Source: Methanobacterium sp964452085
GTDB taxonomy: Archaea; Methanobacteriota; Methanobacteria; Methanobacteriales; Methanobacteriaceae
Reading direction: 5' to 3'
DNA: 64,000 nt
Assembly: GCA_964452085.1 (NCBI GenBank)
Contig: CAYVKL010000003.1
Location: forward strand, 186,001-250,000
Shown: piece by piece, positions 1-11,139 of the stretch
Numbering within the stretch: the first letter of the stretch is position 1
How the letters are laid out: every line of letters begins with the position of its first letter
The notes under the pieces: generated by a model
Database searches by the model: none
What the model saw: only the letters and a program-made list of their open reading frames with translations
What the model was told of the DNA's origin: nothing
Made by a program: the position numbers and the translations under genes

Positions 1-96
1 TATCTCTTCATCAGAACCTGCAAAATAAGGTACCCTACTAATAAAATCAATATTACAAGTTCCCAAACAAGAAACATCCAGTTGAATGCTATTCAT
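1..96 (-). CDS. PfkB-family sugar kinase, N-terminal fragment
   Basis: The reverse strand reads an ATG at 94-96 followed by 31 further codons to the window edge without a stop. The beginning (VSCLGTCNIDFISRVPYF) resembles the N terminus of ribokinase/PfkB-family carbohydrate kinases, where the first beta strand ends in a G-x-x-N-I-D pattern that contacts the sugar. Only 32 residues are visible, so substrate and completeness cannot be judged. It is the gene downstream of the minD pair on the same strand, about 70 bases away. The family call is tentative. Confidence 0.55.
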   Translation of the reverse strand, partial: MNSIQLDVSCLGTCNIDFISRVPYFAGSDEEI

Positions 97-167
97 TTTC
101 TTGTAATTAAAAAATTTTTAAATATAATCATGAATTAAAGAAATGAAGTTACAGTAATGAAATGAAA

Positions 168-962
168 TTATTTGTTTTCAGGTAAAAAACCTACGAATTT
201 CTTGATCCGTTCCATAATTCCTTCTTTATCGGGTTGTACTGGCTTATATTGCTTTCCAACAAGATCCGCTGCCAATTGCATTATTTCATTGCTGATGGGA
301 GATGATGGGTTTAATTCCATAACTGAACTTCCTAAAGCTATGGAACGATCCATTTCCCGGTCATATGAAATCACAGAGATCATTGGTACTTCCAGTATGG
401 ATTCAATTTCATTAACTGAAAGCAGGAACTTATCATCATACCACATATTCAAAACAAAACCAAGAATTTCTATGTTAAGCTCGTTTAAGAGTATTCTAAT
501 TTTTAATGCATCTGCAACAGCCGGCATTGTGGAATTAGTAACCAGTATGGCTTCTGTATCTTCTGGGAGGGCCTCGAAGATGTTGGAGTTAATTCCAGAT
601 GGTAAATCCATTAAGAAAATATTACCATAAGAAGAGATTTCTTCAATTATCCTTTTCCACGAGACATAATTGGGATTGATTGTTTTAAGGGTTTCGAAGT
701 GCATCCCTGTGGGAATGACAAGTGCTCCCTGGTTCACTTGATAGACACAATCCTGAACCGCCTTATCGCGCATTAAAACATCATGTAAGGTTACTTCAGG
801 ATTCAGAAGTCCGGTGATTACATCCATGTTGGACATCATTAAATCCAGATCCAACATTACCACTTCTTCACCAAAAAGGCTTAGGGCAACACCTAAATTG
901 AAGGTAAGGGATGTTCTTCCCACTCCTCCTTTTCCTGATGCTAGAGCAATAAATCTAGACAT
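168..962 (-). CDS. MinD/ParA-family ATPase paralogue with Arg in the Walker A motif
   Basis: A 264-residue protein of the MinD/ParA deviant-Walker family. MinD proteins dimerise with ATP on the membrane and position division or other polar machinery. The N-terminal loop reads SGKGGVGRTS: the signature lysine is kept, but the Walker A lysine that normally precedes Thr is an arginine (codon AGA). Switch regions are recognisable (DLDLMMSN, DLPSG). The ATG at 962 has GGGAG four bases upstream. It lies 30 bases downstream of a canonical minD, so the pair probably arose by duplication and is co-transcribed. It may be a regulatory or slowly hydrolysing partner of its neighbour; that is inference. 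Confidence 0.85.
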   Translation of the reverse strand: MSRFIALASGKGGVGRTSLTFNLGVALSLFGEEVVMLDLDLMMSNMDVITGLLNPEVTLHDVLMRDKAVQDCVYQVNQGALVIPTGMHFETLKTINPNYVSWKRIIEEISSYGNIFLMDLPSGINSNIFEALPEDTEAILVTNSTMPAVADALKIRILLNELNIEILGFVLNMWYDDKFLLSVNEIESILEVPMISVISYDREMDRSIALGSSVMELNPSSPISNEIMQLAADLVGKQYKPVQPDKEGIMERIKKFVGFLPENK

Positions 963-992
963 ATTACTCCCATTGATCTAAAATTAAAATAT

Positions 993-1772
993 TTATCTCC
1001 TGCCAAGCAAACCTTCCACCAGTTTGGAGATGACACCTTTTTTGTCTGGCTCGATTGGTTGGTATTCTTCACCAATTAAATCTGCGCCCAGTTGCATGAT
1101 TGCATTGCTGGTAGGGGATTTAGGGTTTTTGACGACTAATGGCTCTCCAAAAGCAGCTGCTCGACTTACCTCTGTATCTTCTGGAATCACAGCTATTACT
1201 GGAACTTCCAGAATGGTTTCAATCTCGCTGATGGTGAGGAAAGTTTTATCGTGCTGTTCTCTGTTTATGACCACACCTAAAATATCCACACCTAAACGGT
1301 TGGCCACAATTTTGGTTTTGAGTGCATCACTGATGGATGGTACTTCAGGGGTTGTGACCAGTATCATTTCCTGAGCTGCGGCTATAGCCGCAAGGGCGTC
1401 TTTTTCAAGCCCTGCAGGGGCATCAATAAGTAGTATATCTGCGCGTTCAATGAGAATTTCCAATGCAGCTTCCAGGCGATCCATTTTGATCTTACGAAGA
1501 CCTTCCAGTGATATACCCGCAGGCACTACCTTTACTCCACCTGGTCCTTCGTAGATAGCATCTTCAATATCTGCATCACCAGAGAGAACATCATGTAAGG
1601 TGACTGATTTTCCCTCCATACCAAGAATCAGTTCCAGGTTAGCCATTGCTACGTCAGCATCTAGAACAATGACTTCTTCGCCGTAAGTAGCCAGGGACAC
1701 ACCCAAATTCGCCGTGATAGTTGTTTTTCCAACTCCGCCCTTCCCTGATGCAACTGTTATAACTCTTGTCAT
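993..1772 (-). CDS. minD: Septum site-determining protein MinD family ATPase
   Basis: A 259-residue canonical MinD: deviant Walker A SGKGGVGKTT near residues 8-17, DADVAMANLE, and switch II DAPAGLEKDA. MinD dimers bind membranes and, in bacteria, act with MinC; archaeal MinD roles are less clear and include placement of surface structures. A longer reading from a TTG at 1790 is possible, but the ribosome binding site AGGAGG lies inside that extension, six bases before the ATG at 1772, so 1772 is chosen. It is followed by the Walker-substituted paralogue and preceded by the repeat-linker protein and SepF on the same strand. Confidence 0.92.
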   Translation of the reverse strand: MTRVITVASGKGGVGKTTITANLGVSLATYGEEVIVLDADVAMANLELILGMEGKSVTLHDVLSGDADIEDAIYEGPGGVKVVPAGISLEGLRKIKMDRLEAALEILIERADILLIDAPAGLEKDALAAIAAAQEMILVTTPEVPSISDALKTKIVANRLGVDILGVVINREQHDKTFLTISEIETILEVPVIAVIPEDTEVSRAAAFGEPLVVKNPKSPTSNAIMQLGADLIGEEYQPIEPDKKGVISKLVEGLLGRR

Positions 1773-1838
1773 CAAATTCCTCCTACGCAAATTTCCTAAG
1801 TAATTATATATCCATATTAATTAGTAAACTTTGTTTTC

Positions 1839-2990
<1,152 letters not shown>

Positions 2991-3086
2991 CATATCCCTT
3001 AAAATTACAACATATTTTCTTTTTTTAAGATATCCTTATTCAATTTTAATAAATTATAATACAATATAACACTTTCTTTAATATAC

Positions 3087-3436
3087 TTACTTTCGGATCA
3101 ACTTTATCTCAGCAGGAGTAACAATTATAATATTCCGCCCATTTTTACATAATAAAATGGCTTCTCCCCCATCGTTGTCACGAAATGCTTTTAATTTCTC
3201 TCCAGCTAATTTAAAATCATCTGGAGAATCCTTTTCAAGGATACTGATATCCATGATAATCGGATTTTTTTCTTCCAAGACCTGGGCGAGGGCATAGTCA
3301 AATTCATCAAGATTATGAATCTTCATTAATACTATCTCATAGAATGAGTGGTCAGGAACAATTATGGTTTCCTGATCCTCTTTTCCTTCCTCTTCTTCCA
3401 GGCCAAGATTTTTCTTTAAATAATCCATCACGTCCT

Positions 3437-3440
<4 letters not shown>
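3087..3440 (-). CDS. sepF: Archaeal cell division protein SepF
   Basis: A 117-residue protein matching the SepF (DUF552) family. The first 14 residues (MKDVMDYLKKNLGL) can form an amphipathic membrane-binding helix. An acidic linker and then the SepF core follow, with the strand-helix pattern NPIIMDISIL...DDFKLAGEKLKAF...GGEAILLCKNGRNIIIVTP. SepF dimers anchor FtsZ to the membrane; experimental work in methanogens showed it is the main FtsZ anchor there. It overlaps the upstream DUF1611 gene by four bases (3437-3440), so the two are translationally coupled. The minD genes follow on the same strand, making a division-related locus without ftsZ. Confidence 0.9.
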
Positions 3441-4527
<1,087 letters not shown>

Positions 4528-4534
4528 AAATTTA

Positions 4535-4629
<95 letters not shown>

Positions 4630-4630
4630 T

Positions 4631-4981
<351 letters not shown>

Positions 4982-5151
4982 TTTTTCTGGAATCGGAAGA
5001 TTACTTAGAATTCCTAAGTAACTAACTGGATCGAAATCCCATGATTATGGAAATTGTTTCGTTTATATCCATGAAACCTGTTTATAGTCGTGAATTTTTG
5101 ATACATCAGGAAAAAAAAACCCATTAAAAGGGATTGCCAGGAGGTAGCACT

Positions 5152-6132
5152 TTGAGAAAACCTTACGTTATCCTCATTGGAAGTGCTTCTGGGATAGGAA
5201 AGTCAACTATAGCTTCTGAGTTAGCTAAAGAGCTGGGTATTAAGCATCTTATTGAAACTGACTTTATTCGTGAAATTGTTCGTGGAATCATAGGCCCAGA
5301 CTATGCTCCCGCATTACATAAGTCCTCATTTGATGCATATACCACCTTAAAAGATAAGCAACGTTATGATGGCAATACTGCTAGCTTAATAAGTGCTGGT
5401 TTTGAAGAACATGCTTCTTTTGTTATTCCTGCCATTGAAAAGGTTATTAAAAGGGCTGTGGATGACTATGACGACTTGGTAATCGAAGGAGTGCATCTTG
5501 TTCCTGGATTTTTGGATATCGAAAAATTCAAGGAAGATGCATCAATCCACTTTTTCGTGCTTACAGCCGATGAAGAAGTTCACAAAGAAAGATTTGTGAA
5601 GAGGGCTATGAAGATTAAAAGGGGAGGAAAACATCTGGAATATTTCAAGGAAAACCGAATAATTAACAATTATCTTGTTAAACAAGCCCTGGAACATCGT
5701 ATCCCTGTTGTCAACAATATCGGTATTGCTGATACCAAAAAACGCATGCTCACCCTGATTAAGGAGATCTGTAAAGAGATGATTTTCCGTCATTCAGTTG
5801 ATGAGTTAGAGCTAGAGACTGATATCATACTGAATAAGTATGGTGGGCGTATAATGGATGTTTCCTATTTCCTTCCGGGTTTTGGAGAACCCTTAAAAAG
5901 GAAGGTTAATGTTTACGATCCCGTAGAGGCGAAAAGATTTGTGAAACTACTTCAGGAAAACCCTAAACGCAAAAAGGACCTAGAAGGTCTCTATGAGCTT
6001 TCGGGAAATGTTCATCGCCATAAAATCTGTGCACCCGATGAAGAGAGTCTTGAAGATATGATTAAAGAATTAAAAGAAAAAGATTTGCTATATCAACTGA
6101 ATAATGAGAATAATGAAATTGATGAGCAATAA
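5152..6132 (+). CDS. 2-phosphoglycerate kinase-like P-loop kinase
   Basis: A 326-residue P-loop kinase. Walker A is GSASGIGKST at residues 10-19, and a Walker B-like stretch LVIEGVHLVPG lies near residue 110. The family (2-phosphoglycerate kinase, COG2074-like) makes 2,3-bisphosphoglycerate, precursor of cyclic 2,3-diphosphoglycerate, a solute of Methanobacteriales. Characterised enzymes carry an N-terminal ATP-cone domain; this protein begins directly at the P-loop and instead has an extra C-terminal region of about 100 residues, so its substrate is uncertain. The reading could be extended to a TTG at 5134, but AGGAGGT lies inside that stretch and points to the TTG at 5152. Confidence 0.72.
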   Translation: MRKPYVILIGSASGIGKSTIASELAKELGIKHLIETDFIREIVRGIIGPDYAPALHKSSFDAYTTLKDKQRYDGNTASLISAGFEEHASFVIPAIEKVIKRAVDDYDDLVIEGVHLVPGFLDIEKFKEDASIHFFVLTADEEVHKERFVKRAMKIKRGGKHLEYFKENRIINNYLVKQALEHRIPVVNNIGIADTKKRMLTLIKEICKEMIFRHSVDELELETDIILNKYGGRIMDVSYFLPGFGEPLKRKVNVYDPVEAKRFVKLLQENPKRKKDLEGLYELSGNVHRHKICAPDEESLEDMIKELKEKDLLYQLNNENNEIDEQ

Positions 6133-6302
6133 ATACCTTATTTCATTAAAGGGTATTAATTTAAGCTATTCTTATAATCATACATCTTTTTTGAGTTGAA
6201 TTGAATGATTAATAAATTGAATGATTAATAATTATTATAAATTTATTGAACTTAATGAAATTATTTTTATTGATAAATTAATATTGAGAAGGAGTCTATA
6301 AT

Positions 6303-6878
6303 TTGAGTAAAATGTTTACTGACTGCCCCATATGTGGAAAAAGTCAATCTGTGGAAGTCACCACTAAAACTGAAAAAATTCCCTATTTTGGGGAGATAAT
6401 GGAATCAACCCTGTTATGTACCGAGTGCGGTTATAAACATGCTGACAGCATCTGTATTGACCAGAAAGAACCAGTAAAATACACTCTTTTAATTGGAAAG
6501 GAAAATTTAAACGCAAGGGTAGTCAAATCCCAGTCCACCACCATAACCATACCTGAAATCGGACTTAAGGTAGAACCCGGCCCCCAATCTCAGGGTTATG
6601 TTTCCAATGTAGAAGGAGTTCTTGAAAGATTCGAAAAAGCCGTTAAAACTGCATTATCATGGGCAGAAGAAGATCATGCGCAAAAAAATGCAATAGCAAT
6701 ACTGGAATATATTGATGAAGTCAAGAATGGTCAAGAAAAGGTTACTCTTATATTAGAGGATCCTTTTGGACATAGTATTATCCTCCACGAAAATGCTGAA
6801 AGGAGTGCACTATCAGAGGAAGAAATTAAGAAATTAAAGACTGGTTTTACCACCTTTGAAAGTGGAGATTTAGAATAG
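6303..6878 (+). CDS. ZPR1-related zinc finger protein
   Basis: A 191-residue protein with one ZPR1-type zinc finger: CPICG at residues 8-12 and CTECG about 30 residues later, spaced by the characteristic beta-rich segment (IPYFGEIMESTLL). The rest follows the ZPR1 C-terminal pattern (VKSQSTTITIPEIGLKVEPG, then GVLERFEKAVKTAL). Eukaryotic ZPR1 acts as a chaperone for elongation factor 1A; archaeal homologues have one copy of the module. The start is TTG, preceded by AAGGAG. It stands alone between long AT-rich spacers. Confidence 0.85.
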   Translation: MSKMFTDCPICGKSQSVEVTTKTEKIPYFGEIMESTLLCTECGYKHADSICIDQKEPVKYTLLIGKENLNARVVKSQSTTITIPEIGLKVEPGPQSQGYVSNVEGVLERFEKAVKTALSWAEEDHAQKNAIAILEYIDEVKNGQEKVTLILEDPFGHSIILHENAERSALSEEEIKKLKTGFTTFESGDLE

Positions 6879-7000
6879 TTCCGTTTTGAATAGTTCTGTT
6901 TTTAATATTTAAAAAAAAGTTTTCATTAAAATCAAGCTCAATACAATCTATTCTAAAACCAAATGCAAATTATAAGATTAAAAAAAAAAGTTTTAAAGAG

Positions 7001-7495
7001 TTAATAATCCATAAAGGCAGGATCTTCCTCTTCTTCGTTGACGTCCTTGAGTTTCAGGGTTTTTTTGACATCCATGGACAAAGCATCACAATCAGCCTTA
7101 ATAGCATGCAAATGCATTAATATACGCTTTTTCTCCTCGTTAATCCTTTCAATATTTTGGTAAGGATATATGGATTCTTTGAGCATTTCATACTCTATGG
7201 TAGTGTAGGGATATTCATTAAGCTGTTCACAGACTTTTACCAGTACTTCACCTAGGAACTTGTTCATCTCTACTTTAACCCGTTCCCTGATCATTTTATC
7301 CCGGTCTAAATTCTGTTTCATTAGACGTACGACTTCAGCTTTGGCGAAAGGGAGATCTTCTCCTTCTTCTTCGTTTTCCACGTTTTCGTCAGTAGTTTCT
7401 TCTGACTCAATTTCTTCAGTTTCTTCTGACTCAATTTCTTCAGTTTCTTCCTCGATAATTTCTTCATTAAATTCATCTTCTTTTTCGTCGTACAT
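7001..7495 (-). CDS. Acidic protein with histone-fold-like core and C-terminal coiled coil
   Basis: A 164-residue protein in three parts. Residues 1-47 are almost entirely Glu/Asp/Thr, with a duplicated TEEIESEE unit. Residues 48-115 start with LPFAK and show a short helix, a long amphipathic helix (RERVKVEMNKFLGEVLVKVCEQL), a turn with TT, and a third helix, a layout close to the archaeal histones elsewhere in this window (LPIAP...). Residues 116-150 have heptad spacing suited to a coiled coil. The Arg-Lys DNA-contact loop of histones (GRKT) is replaced by YPYTT. The start ATG at 7495 has AAGGAG upstream; a longer TTG reading includes that site. Function unknown; the histone-fold reading is my inference. 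Confidence 0.6.
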   Translation of the reverse strand: MYDEKEDEFNEEIIEEETEEIESEETEEIESEETTDENVENEEEGEDLPFAKAEVVRLMKQNLDRDKMIRERVKVEMNKFLGEVLVKVCEQLNEYPYTTIEYEMLKESIYPYQNIERINEEKKRILMHLHAIKADCDALSMDVKKTLKLKDVNEEEEDPAFMDY

Positions 7496-7709
7496 TAAAA
7501 AATCTCCTTGTTTTAAATTTAAAATCACTTAAACTGTTGTTAAATGCTATGTGTATGTTCTTATATAAAAGTATGGTTAAAATGATACGTTACGTGTAAA
7601 ATTTATGGGTATATTAGGTTAAAACACAACAATAATAGGAGCAAAAATAAAAAATTAGGGTAATATATGAATAGTTGATAGCACGATTTGAAAAATCAAT
7701 GTATATGGA

Positions 7710-8549
7710 CTAATTGATTTTTTCTAATTCTAAACTTAAGTCCAATGATCTGGCAGAATGAGTTATGTATCCTGTAGAGATAACATCGACCCCTACCTTA
7801 GCATACTCCATTATATTATCTGAATTAATACCGCCTGAAACTTCAACAGTAACACTATCACGCAGATTTTCTTCAGATAAGACAATTATAACATTTTTTA
7901 CATCTGCAGGAGTCATGTTATCCAACATGATAATATCCACCCCTGCTTTAGCAGCCTGGATGGCTTCTTCCAAAGTTTCGACTTCAATTTCAATCTTCTT
8001 GGTGAAACTGGCATACTTTATGGCTCGGGATACAGCTTCAGTCACTCCCCCCACCATTGCGAGATGATTATCCTTTATAAGAACACTATCGTCCAACCGA
8101 TATCGATGAGTATCACCCCCACCCATTCGAATGGCATCTTTCTCAAAAAACTGTAGTCCAGGGGTTGTTTTGCGAGTGCCGGCAACTATAACATTAGGAT
8201 TGACACTACGAACTTTTTGAATTAGTTCTGCAGTTAAAGTGGCAATACCACTCATACGCATCATGAGGTTTAAGACCGTTCTTTCCACACTGAGGATAAT
8301 CCTTGGATCGCCAGCTATTTCCATTATTATCTGACCGGGCTCTATTTTTTCGCCATCATTAACTTTTATTACAGGTTCAACAGAAAATTCATTGAAAATA
8401 TCTAAAGCAATTTGAACCCCTGCTATTATTCCTTCATCTTTAGCTATTATGTGGCCATTTACATGTAAACCCGGAGGTATTAGCGCTTTAGTGGTTATAT
8501 CTTCAAAGCCGATGTCATCGTAAACAAGTGCACTCAAATTCTGTCTCAT
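7710..8549 (-). CDS. nadC: Nicotinate-nucleotide pyrophosphorylase (quinolinate phosphoribosyltransferase)
   Basis: A 279-residue NadC, which converts quinolinate and PRPP to nicotinate mononucleotide, CO2 and pyrophosphate in de novo NAD synthesis. Family marks are DDIGFEDITTKALIP at the N terminus, VERTVLNLMMRMSGIAT, the Arg/Lys-rich substrate loop TRKTTPGLQFFEKDAIRMGGGDTHRYRLDD, and the C-terminal barrel strands IEIEVETLEEA, IIMLDNM and VSGGIN. Length is normal. It is transcribed alone, divergent from RNase Z. A perfect palindrome at 8582-8595 lies between its likely TATA box and start, suggesting repressor control. Confidence 0.95.
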   Translation of the reverse strand: MRQNLSALVYDDIGFEDITTKALIPPGLHVNGHIIAKDEGIIAGVQIALDIFNEFSVEPVIKVNDGEKIEPGQIIMEIAGDPRIILSVERTVLNLMMRMSGIATLTAELIQKVRSVNPNVIVAGTRKTTPGLQFFEKDAIRMGGGDTHRYRLDDSVLIKDNHLAMVGGVTEAVSRAIKYASFTKKIEIEVETLEEAIQAAKAGVDIIMLDNMTPADVKNVIIVLSEENLRDSVTVEVSGGINSDNIMEYAKVGVDVISTGYITHSARSLDLSLELEKIN

Positions 8550-8902
8550 TAAAAAAAACCCCTAATTGATTTTTCCACATTTATCAATATTGATAGAAAA
8601 TATTTATGTTCTCAAAAACCCTAAATTATTGTTAAATTCTTTAAATTTCCATATCATTTATACAATTCTTGTCTTATTATATATTTAATAAAGAATATAA
8701 CTTTTCACCAGTAAATCATTTAAAAATATTTGAATATCTTATTACAGACTTATCCTTAAGTCACTATTAAAATAATTAAAGTAATTGGATGTACAATCAA
8801 AATTAGAATAACCCCTTAAGTACATAGTACTATAAGGATAAAAGAAAAGTTAAGATATAAATTTAGTTGATATTTAATGTATATGAAATCCGGTGAATTA
8901 AT
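8550..8902. other. Divergent nadC / RNase Z intergenic region
   Basis: About 350 bases, strongly AT-rich, with no coding signal. It holds the nadC operator candidate (8582-8595), an imperfect inverted repeat at 8814-8837 (CCTTA-AGTAC-ATA-GTACT-a-TAAGG) and a TATA-like GATATAAATT near 8853 that would serve RNase Z. I see no RNA gene. Confidence 0.6.
8582..8595. promoter_or_regulatory. Palindrome TATCAATATTGATA in the nadC promoter
   Basis: A perfect 14-base palindrome 33 bases upstream of the nadC ATG, just downstream (on the reverse strand) of an AT-rich TATA-like element ATAAATATTTTC at 8597-8608. A site between TATA box and transcription start is a typical archaeal repressor position. The cognate regulator is unknown. 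Confidence 0.45.
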
Positions 8903-9811
8903 ATGGAGTTAATATTTTTAGGTACCTCCTCTGCACTGCCCACCACCAATCGAAATCATTCTTCTATTGCTTTAAAGGCTTTTGGGGAAATAATGCTATT
9001 TGACTGTGGAGAAGGAACCCAACGCCAGATGGCTCAAATAAAATTGAGTCCCATGAAGGTGAATAATATTTTCATCACCCATCTCCACGGCGACCACTTT
9101 CTAGGACTTCCCGGAATGATCCAGTCAATGGCATTCAGAGGAAGAAAGGATCCTCTCCACATATACGGGCCAGAAGGAATGGAAAAAACCGTTAATAATA
9201 TCATAAACTTGGGTTACTATTCTTTATCATTCCAAATTTACCCCCATGAACTAGAAGAAGGTTTGGTTTCTGAAACAGAGGAATACTTAATAAAGTGCTC
9301 CCCCACCCATCACTCAATCCCTAATCTTGCATATTCTGTTGAAGAAAAAAAATCCCCTAAATTTTTAAGGGAAAAAGCCATTAATCTGGGATTGAACCCA
9401 GGGCCTGATTTTGGTAAACTACAAAGAGGATTATCTGTAGAAATTGACGGTAAACTAATTAAACCAGAAGATGTTCTTGGTTCGAAAAGAAAAGGGCGTA
9501 AAATAGTTTATTCTGGAGACACCAAACCCTGCAATGAAATGATAGATTTCGCAAGGCAAGCTAACGTTCTTATTCATGAATCAACATTTGAATCATCACA
9601 GGAATCTAAAGCTGAAGAAACAGGGCATTCAACCACCACCCAGGCTGCTGAAATCGCTAAAAAAGCAGAAGTATCCCAATTAATTCTTTCCCATATAAGC
9701 ACTCGTTACCTGGATATTTCCAGCCTTAAAAAAGAAGCTTACCAAATATTTGATAAGGTAATTGTTGCAGAAGATTTTTTGACAGTGAAGGTGGAACAAA
9801 ATGGCTGCTGA
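8903..9811 (+). CDS. rnz: Ribonuclease Z (tRNase Z)
   Basis: A 302-residue tRNase Z of the metallo-beta-lactamase superfamily that removes 3' trailers from pre-tRNA. The zinc motif HLHGDH is at residues 60-65, followed by FLGLPGMIQSM; further ligands are in SPTHHSIPN, VYSGDTKPC and LSHISTRY. Length is that of the short archaeal/bacterial form. The ATG is preceded by CGGTGAATTAAT. Its 3' end overlaps the mscS-like gene by 11 bases, and the sortase follows, forming one transcription unit. Confidence 0.96.
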   Translation: MELIFLGTSSALPTTNRNHSSIALKAFGEIMLFDCGEGTQRQMAQIKLSPMKVNNIFITHLHGDHFLGLPGMIQSMAFRGRKDPLHIYGPEGMEKTVNNIINLGYYSLSFQIYPHELEEGLVSETEEYLIKCSPTHHSIPNLAYSVEEKKSPKFLREKAINLGLNPGPDFGKLQRGLSVEIDGKLIKPEDVLGSKRKGRKIVYSGDTKPCNEMIDFARQANVLIHESTFESSQESKAEETGHSTTTQAAEIAKKAEVSQLILSHISTRYLDISSLKKEAYQIFDKVIVAEDFLTVKVEQNGC

Positions 9812-10559
9812 TCCATTTTATATTGATCTAATCAAAATTGCTGTAATCCTCATATCCGCATTTATCATTATTAAATGGGCAATGTACATTGTAAAAAGAA
9901 CTGGATCCAAAATTGGTCTGGAAACCACCCTGATTCAGGTAGTAAATGAAATCATCAAATATTCCATAATTGCTGTTGCCATAACCGTTGTTTTAAAGGA
10001 GGTTGGATGGGATGTAAGTGCCATTGTACTCAGTTTAGGTATTGTTGGTGTGGCAGTTGGTTTTGCTGCTAGAGATACCATCGCAAACTTCATTTCAGGC
10101 ATGTTTATACTGGCCGATAAAAGTTTCAAAGTTGGAGACATTGTTGAAATGTCTGGCCAAAGTGGTAAAGTGATGAAACTGGGTTTAAGGGTTACCACCA
10201 TAAAAACAGTTGATAACAAAATCATCACCATACCTAACTCTACTTTCTCCAAAAATATTTATGTGAATTACACTTCCTTAGAAACCCGTAGAGTAGGATT
10301 GGATATTAATATACCCTACGAAATGGAACTGGAAAAAACTGTTAAGTTACTGGTTAACGTAGCATCAGAATGTGAATGGGCTCTTAATGAACCAAAACCC
10401 AATGTTCTTATAAAAGAAATGACAGATACAGGTATAAAGGCATCTTTAAATGTTTGGGTTAATGACCCATGGAAGGTTGCCACTTACCGAAGCCAACTGG
10501 CCCTGAAAGTCAAGGGACTTTTGGTGGCTGGAAAGGTAGATGAAAATGGCAAGTTATAA
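9801..10559 (+). CDS. MscS family mechanosensitive ion channel
   Basis: A 252-residue small-conductance mechanosensitive channel. Two transmembrane segments precede the pore helix TM3, a Gly/Ala-rich stretch (IVLSLGIVGVAVGFAARDTIANFISG) typical of MscS, then the soluble beta domain (FKVGDIVEMSGQSGKVMKLGLRVTTIKTVDNKIITIPN). It releases solutes on hypo-osmotic shock. It is shorter than E. coli MscS at the N terminus. It overlaps rnz at its start and the sortase gene at its end, so translation is probably coupled. Confidence 0.93.
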   Translation: MAADPFYIDLIKIAVILISAFIIIKWAMYIVKRTGSKIGLETTLIQVVNEIIKYSIIAVAITVVLKEVGWDVSAIVLSLGIVGVAVGFAARDTIANFISGMFILADKSFKVGDIVEMSGQSGKVMKLGLRVTTIKTVDNKIITIPNSTFSKNIYVNYTSLETRRVGLDINIPYEMELEKTVKLLVNVASECEWALNEPKPNVLIKEMTDTGIKASLNVWVNDPWKVATYRSQLALKVKGLLVAGKVDENGKL

Positions 10560-11139
10560 GATTATTTCTGTTTTAATATTGGTGGTTTGCTTCTCTCTGG
10601 CAGCAGGCATAATTGTGACTGGTTACCAGCAAATGCAAAATGTAACTCAAGCCCAGAAAAGTCTTAAAACTTATCAAGAAAAAATGAGCAACCCGGTAGA
10701 TGCCCTTGACCCCACGGATATGGGTTCGTATACTAATGCACAAATAATTATCCCCAAACTCAATGTTACTGCAACTATTCGTTCTGATACTGTTAATGCA
10801 TATAATTCAGTTTATCATTATCCAACCAGTGTTATGCCAGGTAAACCCGGTGAATGCGGTATTTTAGGCCATCGTACCACATATTCAGGATTATTTAAAA
10901 ACATAGCCTCCTTAAAACCTGGTGATCAGGCCACAATTAAAGATTTTACCCAGCACAAGAAATATGTTTATGAAGTTACCTCCAATGGAGATGATATCCG
11001 TTGGGACTATAAAACTAATCCCATTCGATTTTCACAGGAAGGGGAGGCACGTTTATTAATTGTTACATGTTATCCTCCGGGTAAAAAGGAAGCTGCATGG
11101 ATCACTCACTTTAAAATGGTGTCAAGCAGTGATATCTAA
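10546..11139 (+). CDS. Sortase family transpeptidase lacking the usual arginine
   Basis: A 197-residue membrane-anchored sortase. Residues 1-26 form a signal anchor; the catalytic domain holds His109 in GILGHRTTYSG and Cys175 in IVTCYPPG. Sortases cleave a sorting motif and join surface proteins to an acceptor. The catalytic Arg usually about ten residues after Cys is missing: that stretch reads KKEAAWITHFK. It may use another residue or have altered activity. ATGs at 10540 and 10546 are both possible; AGGT at 10534-10537 is better spaced for 10546. The gene overlaps the mscS-like gene. No LPxTG-type substrate is nearby. Confidence 0.82.
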   Translation: MASYKIISVLILVVCFSLAAGIIVTGYQQMQNVTQAQKSLKTYQEKMSNPVDALDPTDMGSYTNAQIIIPKLNVTATIRSDTVNAYNSVYHYPTSVMPGKPGECGILGHRTTYSGLFKNIASLKPGDQATIKDFTQHKKYVYEVTSNGDDIRWDYKTNPIRFSQEGEARLLIVTCYPPGKKEAAWITHFKMVSSSDI

